Shown piece by piece: positions 56,399-64,000 of a stretch of 64,000 nucleotides of DNA. Origin of the DNA: Cardinalis cardinalis (lineage: Eukaryota; Chordata; Aves; Passeriformes; Cardinalidae). Position 1 is the stretch's first letter; each line of letters starts with the position of its first letter. The stretch is from contig JACDOX010000162.1 of assembly GCA_014549065.1 (NCBI GenBank), positions 840,196 to 904,195 of the forward strand, in the 5' to 3' direction. A program made the translations under genes and the position numbers. Below the pieces are notes generated by a model. That model was not told where the DNA came from. It did not search any database and was given only the letters and a program-made list of their open reading frames with translations.

Positions 56399-57008
56399 CC
56401 TTGGGGATGCCAAACTGTAGAACAACTGCAAGATGTGCTGAGAAGATTTAAGAAGCTCTGTAATTTTCCTAGGACCCCCATTCTGGAGACTAAGCAGCTG
56501 TAGCAAGATCTTTTAAGCTGCAAACAACATCGAATCGTAAGTAAGTTTACCAGGGCAAGAAAAAAATATTTTTCTGCACATCAACTCTAAACATACTGCA
56601 CTTAAAAGAAACAGCACAATTCTAGCTCAGCTGGCATTAAATATTAAATTTCTATGACTTTTATGAATTAAAAATTATTTAACCCTACATGCTACATTCT
56701 AGTCATGTTCCATGACTAATACTGCACNGTTTTTTACAAACAGACCCAGGACAAGACCCATCATGCACAACTATTTCAATGACAAGATACTCCTGCTTGC
56801 AAAAACTCTGAGCAGCAGCTGAGGCCCTGCCCTATTCTAATCGTTCATCTTGGCCTCTGGTTGCCAGCTTCAGTTCTGTGGCTAGCAGCTGAAAAGTACA
56901 TTTTTCACACTCTCTTAAGAGGGAATGCTTGGGAATATCTGAATCAGGCTGGCCAAGCCACCCTCATTAAACAAGCAGCAGCATGTACCTCCCCCTCACT
57001 GCTCTCCT

Positions 57009-57030
57009 AATATATATATATATATATATT
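57009..57030. repeat. (TA)n microsatellite
   Basis: About ten uninterrupted TA units in the long PPFIA1 intron. Confidence 0.9.
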
Positions 57031-57621
57031 TGTATTTATTATTTTTGCCAAGTGATGAATGCTTCAGTCTTATAATTTCAAACTTGTTTAAGCAAGTAAT
57101 ACTCACTGAGGACAGATACGTGCCTTCAGCAGGAAATTCAACTTTCAGCTCTTCACATTTTGTTTTTCCCTACTTCTCTGTACTCTATCACCCCAATTTG
57201 CAGGCTATGTGGATTTACTGGGATAAGTGAAGCTAAATATGCCCAAATCTGTGATATTCTGAATAAATTCTACTGTACCATTCCATGGAAAAGTTGCTCC
57301 ATTTTAGCAAATACTCCAAAACAAAGCAATTCCAAAGTCCACACAAAAAAAAAGCACAATCTCAGGTTCTACAACAGACACATCTGCAATCTAAACACAG
57401 AAAAAAAAATAGGAAAAAAAATCAGCAACATAGATTAAACATTGAAGGGCTGTTCTAGGGGGAGGGGTAAAGCTTTATTTAAAGTTCAGTCATTTTTGTG
57501 TCAGCCACCAACAAAAAAAATCCATAATGAACAGTTCTGAACTTGATACCTGAACCCAGTCAGTAGAAGGAAACCAGGGAGATGAGCAAGGCTATTAATG
57601 CAGAGAAGAAATAATTTTTAA

Positions 57622-57678
57622 AAAATCAAATCAATCAATAAATNATAAATAAATGAAAAATAAATAAATGAATAAAAG
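57622..57678. repeat. AAAT-rich simple repeat
   Basis: Degenerate AAAT, AATC and ATGA units, with one N inside. Confidence 0.7.
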
Positions 57679-60240
57679 ACAGGGGCAGGCTGTCAGTATG
57701 GTATTACCACTACCAAATGCTGAAGTGAAAGATGGGTTGGTGGGGAACTTGTGAAGGTCCTGTTCCACACTGGACTAAAAACAAGGGAAAGGTGATGCAA
57801 CAGGGAAGCCCTGCAGCCTCCTACTCCACTGAGACAAAAGAAATGCTTGGCCCATGTCTCCTCCTCTACTTCCCAGGACTTAATCTTTTATAACCATTGT
57901 ACAAAATTCAGGAGGGTTATGCAGTCTCCACAACCTACAGCTCCAATAGGGNCAGAGTTACACCAATGTCAGTATCAGCATAAAAGAGACCCTGGGAGGG
58001 GAAAAGGACAGCTAAAACTCTAAAAAGCTGTTCCACTTCCACTTTACATGAAGCAAAGTAATTCCAGATTTCTTGAGACAAAGACTCAGCTTTTGGAAGA
58101 TAATGGTGNGGAACCACACCCTGCAAAGACATTCTGAAAACTCAAGCAGCATGTTTTAAAAAATAAATTACTGGATGCACCTGCCTCGTGCTCTTTAACA
58201 CAAGGCTAGAAGAATGTTAAGACTTTCCAAGCTCTTTCCCATGAACTACAAAAAGGTGATCATGCTGTATGAAAAATACATTACTTAAGAATAACAAAAA
58301 GATTCACAGTGGTATCCCAGGGCATCCCTGAAATTATCTAAACCAAACTTTTAGTCATTCCCCCAAATGTAGTACAGAAAATAGAGAACCTTGAAGGGAG
58401 TTCACCTTACACAGGCAGAAACATGTGGAAAGCCCAACCAGATCCACCCACACATCCAATATCACCCTCCACACGGGCTCTGCTCTTCCAGCCTTGGGTC
58501 TCCTGAGTGCAACACCATTCTNTACATCCAAATTAGATTAACTGAGGAACTCCAAACATCAGAATCCCATTTGTTAAATGTTTAATTTGGATCAGAAGTT
58601 TCTTTTACTTCTGGGTTTCCAAAGCAGCCCATGCCTTAAATCCCAGTAGAAGGAAGAGATTCAAGCATGAGATGCATCCAGGACTTCAAATATCCCACAC
58701 AAGAGAGCCTTAAAGTATATAAAATTACAGAGTCCAGCTTCCCACTGGGAACAGCAAATCCACAAGCACAAGCTACTGTGAAAAGCACAGCAAATAACAG
58801 AATTTAGCTCTNGTACTATTAGTTCAGCAAGGTTGACAGAGTCCCATGACTCCCAGCATGTTTAGCTCACAGGTTTCCAAATTACAGATAGGAATGCAAA
58901 GAAAATGAGAGTTTTGATTCGAACATTCTACTGGCAAAGTATATATTGCTAAATAATTGTGACAGGCTCACATAGGCCATTTGAGAATCAACAACTCAAA
59001 CCCACAAATCCACAGTTTAAACCCTGCCACTGATCAAGACAGCAGTCCCTTCAGATGTGTACAGAACTCCCTTTTCGCCCAGTTTTCTTTTTTAAGGCAA
59101 TTTGGGGTTGCACAGTGAAAAAAATTTCATATCAAACATTGTGTAAAGCAAATGAGCAATTTCACTTTGAGATCCCTCCCTCCCTTTTCATGACTGTGTT
59201 TGGAAATTCAGAAATTGCTTAATAAAAGTGGTCACTATTTATGGAGATAACCATGGATATAGCACCAACAAAAAACCAACAATTTATGATCCTCATTATT
59301 GAGCGAGCCCTCTCCACACNGAAGAATGTTTGTTTAGCTTTTACACCAAGCATTTTGGTGGCCAAAATTCCTTTTGAAGTAATCCAAAATGAATCCCATT
59401 TCTCAGCAGTGGACACTGTCAGTGTTGAAGACAATGATCAATAGACTTCATCAACTGCAAGGCAGTTTCTTCACAGGAACATTCACAGATCTTTCAACCA
59501 TACATCAAGCCAGTCTCAACTTTGTACAGGCCAACACAGAAATTCTTTGTTTAAACTGCACATCTTAAGGTGGCTTTGTTTTGTTTGGCTTTTTTAACTA
59601 TGTAAATTACTCAGCTCCATAGGAGTATGGAATTAAATCCTTACACTGTGCACTGTTCTGTAAATTTGAAGTAGGAAAAGAAAATCTCACTTCTCTCAAC
59701 AGTACAGTGTTTAACAATCTCCACGTTTTACTCATTTTTACCACATAATCCACCCTGCCATTCTATATAAAAGGTAAATATGCCTCTANAAACAATGTTT
59801 TAAATGTATAGAACCAATTTTATATGCATTTATGTGAGAGATAGAATTAAAAAAAACCCAAGCACTGTCCTTCAGAATATTTCTCTACAATTGGATACCC
59901 AACTCTACTATGCACTAGTAATAGAGTANAGCAAAACACACCATGACTCAAACCATACCCAAAGAGAGATTACTGCTCTACAGAGAGGAAAAAAAGAAAA
60001 AAATGTTAATTAAATTTAAAAAGAAAATCAAGAGCTGCCCATTTTCCTATGACAACAAAGAAAAAAATGCTTACTTTCTAAAGAGAAGTTCTTTTTCCTC
60101 CTTAACAAACTCAAAAGGTCACAAATCAAATTTTTCAAGCTNATTTCCAAGCAGCCCTTTAAACAAGTCCTTATTTAAAATTCGCCCTGAAGATATCTGA
60201 TTATGCTCAATACTGCTCATGTAAGGATATTTTCATTAAG

Positions 60241-60362
60241 GAATCACAGAATTCTACAATGGTTTGGGTTGGAAGGGGCCTTAAAGTTCACCTCTGCCAT
60301 GGGCAGGGAACCTCCCACTAGAGCAGCTCACTCAGAGCTCCATCTAGCCTGGGCTTGAACTT
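60241..60362 (-). mobile_element. CR1 LINE 3'-end fragment
   Basis: The run GGTTTGGGTTGGAAGGGGCC, then TGCCATGGGCAGGGAACCTC, then CTAGCCTGGGCTTGAAC is the hallmark avian CR1 tail in reverse complement. It is 5'-truncated and lies in the long PPFIA1 intron. It is strong evidence for a bird genome. Confidence 0.88.
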
Positions 60363-62287
60363 TGGTGCACTTCACAGAATTTGTAAAACAAAAGACTAAT
60401 TCTAGATATTTATCTTTCTGCAAACATAACTGAAGACAGATGAATTACAGGAATATGTTGACCATTCTTATTCATATGTATCCATCAATAGCCATGGCAC
60501 ATTTCAGACCCAACCAAAATTATATTGCTGTTAAGATCTCCACTTGCATCCCCCAAAACCATATCCTCAGTAGACAGGAGCACAAACACATGAGCAAAGT
60601 TCAAGGTCACTGTGGAACAGCAAAAGAGGAGATTAAGCAACAAAGCTTCTCTTTTGAAAAATGCTGCAGCTCCAGCCACTGCAGGAACAGGCCACAGAGC
60701 CCTGTCAGGCTGATCAGAAGGAAAGGAGCTGATTTTATGTGAAACCCAAGGTCCAGTCTGAAACAGATAAAGGTCACGGGCAAAAAACCAAGGGAACCAA
60801 CTACTCACATCAGCTTAGAGGAAAANAACACCTCAGAATGAAAGTGAGCATTAACTTGGACTTGTAATCACACNCCTCCAATTCTAAATATCCAAACTCC
60901 CAGAACAATCTCCTCAAGTGACCTACAGATGTGGATTCCTATACAATCATCTGGAGTTTCCAAAATGTNGAAACATTATTTCCCTGAGCCTCTGTGAAAA
61001 AGTCAAGTTGAATAAAAAACTCACTCCATTCAGTAGCAAAATAATAATTCTTCTTTCAGCCTAGAGAATGTGAAAACATTTTTCCTGGCAGGAATTGCAT
61101 TACATTTACACTTGGGGAACCCACAGGCAGGATTATTAAAAAAAGGCACTTGGAAAGTTATGAGCATCCAGATTACCTGACACACACAACAAAAATTTAT
61201 CTCTTCTCAGTATTTGTAGCTTGAGANGTATATACACAAGAGATTATGGTGAGTATTTTCTAATATATGTCAACAGATACCAGTCAGCTTTACAGACTTT
61301 AAATGACTTAAGCTGCCTAAATTGCCACAAGCTGCTTACACAAAGACCTCTGTCATATTCCTTTAAAAATGGAAAACTAAAAAATAAATCCCCAAATTCA
61401 ACTATGAAGCATATTCATGCAGTTATGAGATGCAATGCTAATTTAGGGAGAGGAAAAAAACAATTACTAATAGGCACTTAAAATGTTCTTTCCAAAAACT
61501 CAAGGTCTCTGACAACACTCTTAACTATAAGGGGCCTGCATATAATAAAAACACAATGTGTCCTCCTATACCATGATCAAAACCTACAGTGAATAAAACC
61601 AACATTCAACTCTCCTAAATATGTTACAGAATGGATGAAACAAAGTCTTAGGCCGGTGGACATTAAAACACCAAGAATTTCTAAGGGAGTAGGAAAGTGT
61701 GTTCTTAATTCATATTTATCTTTAAAAAAAAAAAGAAGGGATTCCTTTTTTTCTGGAATTGCAATTATGTAGCTACATTGAATCTTCAAGTCTTGCAACT
61801 AAACATCTTCAAAGCACTTTTTAGTTACTCTCTTACAAAAGAACAGAGGAAAAAAAATAAAAGGTAACAGAGGAAGAATTCTCTAAATACCAAAAGACAC
61901 TACCTCTTGCACCAGAGGCTGCAGGCGACNGATGAGGGTTTACATGTGATGATTACCTGGCTCTAAATATATATTTTAAATACTTTGTTTTGATTACAGT
62001 TCTTTCCACCTTATATACAGCCTGTTTTTAGGCTGCAGGTTAGACTAGAGCACCCCAAGCATTAATAAAGCCACTGACAGACATCTGTCCACAGTAGCAC
62101 AAGAGTAGGGAAAAATCACTAGCTCCTGTTTCAGGGCCTCATCCACTACCAAAACAAATAAAAAACATTTCTGTGCAGCCACCAAAAAATTCTTTCTACA
62201 AATAAACTAAGGGAAATAACATCAATAGTTTCGGACTTCACCAAATCTGCTTGTTAAGGGGAGAGATGGGACATCACTCAGCAGTAA

Positions 62288-62340
62288 AACAGCAGTAAAT
62301 TTCACCCCAAATTTAACAGCAGTAAAATTCACCCTCAAAT
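62288..62340. repeat. Two near-identical 26-27 bp tandem copies
   Basis: AACAGCAGTAAATTTCACCC with CAAATTT, then AACAGCAGTAAAATTCACCC with TCAAAT, sit side by side with a few differences. Confidence 0.7.
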
Positions 62341-64000
62341 ACAAGGAAACCCAGAATGAATTCCAAATTTAATCTAGCTAAATGGTCCATTTATAATCAA
62401 GCAAACCTAAATTAAAAGCACAGTATAAACAGCAAGTTGCTAACAATAGGCAAACAGATGTCTGCTGGGCAGGGGTGGGATGTTTCAATAAACAAACCCA
62501 AACATATCCACCAGAGAAACCAAGAAAACAGAACCAATGCTGGAGACTCGGTGCTCAATATACTCCTCTGCATCATTTTAAGTGTAGCTACTCCTTTTTG
62601 CCCAAACACAGGGCATTATTTCAGACAAATTCATACTTTCAAAATTTGGAGCAAAAGGCATCTACGTCTTGCTATGTCTTGAAAACAAAGAAATGCNAGG
62701 GAAGGTGAGGTTTATGGATAATCAGTGAAGAATTCTGAATGTTAACTCCTATCTCCATCTGACTTAAACTAGCGTAAGGCCAAATCAGTTCAGNAATTTA
62801 CTAAGAGCCAAGTATGATTCAGCAACTGAAACTCAACATAGATGTCTGAAAATGCAACAGGAAGAATCCTTTTCATCTCTGCTGTCAGAAATGGAGGATG
62901 TGCCTGCCCTGACATCCATGTGAAAGCCTTTGGCACCTCCAGCATTCCTGGGCACTCTCTGAGATTAATGGCTGTTATTCAGAAGTCAGCACCAGCTGCT
63001 GCCAGAGTAGCAGGCGAGCCATGGCACCTCGGGGCTGAACATCTGGGAATGCTGCAAACGGAGCTGCACGGAAGTGCTGAGGAAATTTCAGCTGCTGCAG
63101 AGTCTGGCCAGGTCTTTGTGTGTTCTGCCACTGTGTTCTTCGTATTAGGTACAATTCAAAGCCTCATTTCTACATCTATGACATCCTGTATTACTCAAAA
63201 CTTGTCTGGAGGAAATCCAAATANGACTATTCATAAAATAGCAATTAAATTCTTAAGTCCATCACTTCCAAACAATGCCAGGCCAGTCTTTGGGCCAAGT
63301 GTTTTGATATTTCTTACAGGTGAGGCATTGAGTATTTCTGAGATTGTCTAAGGAACNTCACTGTACAGGGACATACCTGAACTTCAGTGAATGGAAATAT
63401 GAACAGACACACACCATTTTTAATCAAAGTGTGAAGTACTGATAAAATATTTACTATGGGTAGAAAGCAACTTCTACTNTAACCTGCTATTTTGCTTACC
63501 TTGTGCAGAAAAAAATGAGGCATGATAGATTTAAGGCCAAAAGATCAGAGATGCAAGATTAAGATGGATCTTAATATGTGTTGCTTCATATTTGTATTGT
63601 ATTTATTAGCTTATAAAATTAACATACATATTAAAATTTNCATCCTGATAACAACTGCTGTGAATTCACCAACTGTGTTTTTGTTTGTGATAAGCACCAG
63701 AGTCACTGGAGATTAAACTCTGGTCTTCACCATCCATCATGTTTTAGAAAACATCTATGTGAAATCCTATCAGCAAAATGAACCCTGGCCTGCAACACTT
63801 TAATAGCAAGAAGTGAAGTAACTTGGGCCTCATTGACTTTAGGTTCCAAATTTAATTTTTAAATACAGTTTTACAGATTAACTCATGAATTTGAAGCACA
63901 CAAATCTTGAACTGCATAGAATGCACTCTAAAAGGCACATAAAGGGCATAATCAAATCCACTAAGACCATCATTAGAATTATAGCAATGTGTTTATGGCA

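Larger units (their letters stand above)
48285..64000 (-). other. PPFIA1: PPFIA1 5' intron, at least 15.7 kb
   Basis: No liprin exon was found upstream of the EFAALTKE exon. The missing N-terminal coding (about 90 residues in human) and promoter must lie past 64,000. The stretch holds one CR1 fragment, simple repeats and a hairpin. The longest open frame (62,842-63,351, plus strand, 169 codons) resembles no protein I recognise and has no supporting splice or promoter context. Confidence 0.65.

Noticed and set aside
62842..63351. 169-codon plus-strand open frame
   Set aside because: It contains no recognisable domain or family motif, lies in an intron, and has no promoter, splice or codon-use support. 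Length is compatible with chance.

Overview
This is a stretch of vertebrate nuclear genome, almost certainly from a passerine bird. It is AT-rich and intron-rich, with GT-AG exons of 55-230 bp. It carries two avian CR1 LINE tails and a solo LTR of a family I recognise as abundant in songbirds. Isolated single Ns are scattered through it, roughly one every few hundred bases. There are no operons, CRISPR arrays or phage-like features. The window holds two protein-coding genes, both on the minus strand and arranged head to tail: PPFIA1 (liprin-alpha-1) upstream and CTTN (cortactin) downstream. This is the same order and relative orientation as human 11q13.

Layout from low to high coordinate: 1-11,037 carries the first 11 coding exons of CTTN, covering the N-terminal acidic Arp2/3-binding region, all 6.5 cortactin repeats and the start of the helical linker. 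The proline-rich region and SH3 domain lie beyond base 1. 11,038-13,800 is the 5' UTR intron of CTTN. 13,440-14,060 is a CpG island that is the likely CTTN promoter and first exon. About 14,080-16,430 is a short intergenic spacer. About 16,430-17,915 is the terminal 3' UTR exon of PPFIA1, and 19,238-48,284 carries 27 further PPFIA1 exons, from the stop codon back to the exon beginning EFAALTKE. 48,285-64,000 is intron only; the exon with the PPFIA1 start codon lies beyond the window. All exon joins were checked by hand and the reading phase is continuous through both genes: 341 codons of CTTN, and 1,113 codons plus stop of PPFIA1 without two optional exons that add 30 codons.

Both proteins work at the cell cortex. 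Cortactin binds F-actin and Arp2/3 and stabilises branched actin at lamellipodia and invadopodia. Liprin-alpha-1 is a coiled-coil and SAM-domain scaffold that organises LAR-type receptor phosphatases, focal adhesions and presynaptic active zones.

The observations most worth checking are: a solo LTR filling most of a 577-bp PPFIA1 intron and ending about 26 bp from the splice acceptor; a non-canonical GC donor on the CTTN repeat-6 exon, which is an alternatively spliced repeat in mammals; a 27-bp microexon and a 63-bp optional exon between SAM1 and SAM2; a PPFIA1 intron just after the stop codon; a 76% GC coding exon in an AT-rich gene; and two strong unexplained hairpins. I found no previously undescribed gene system.
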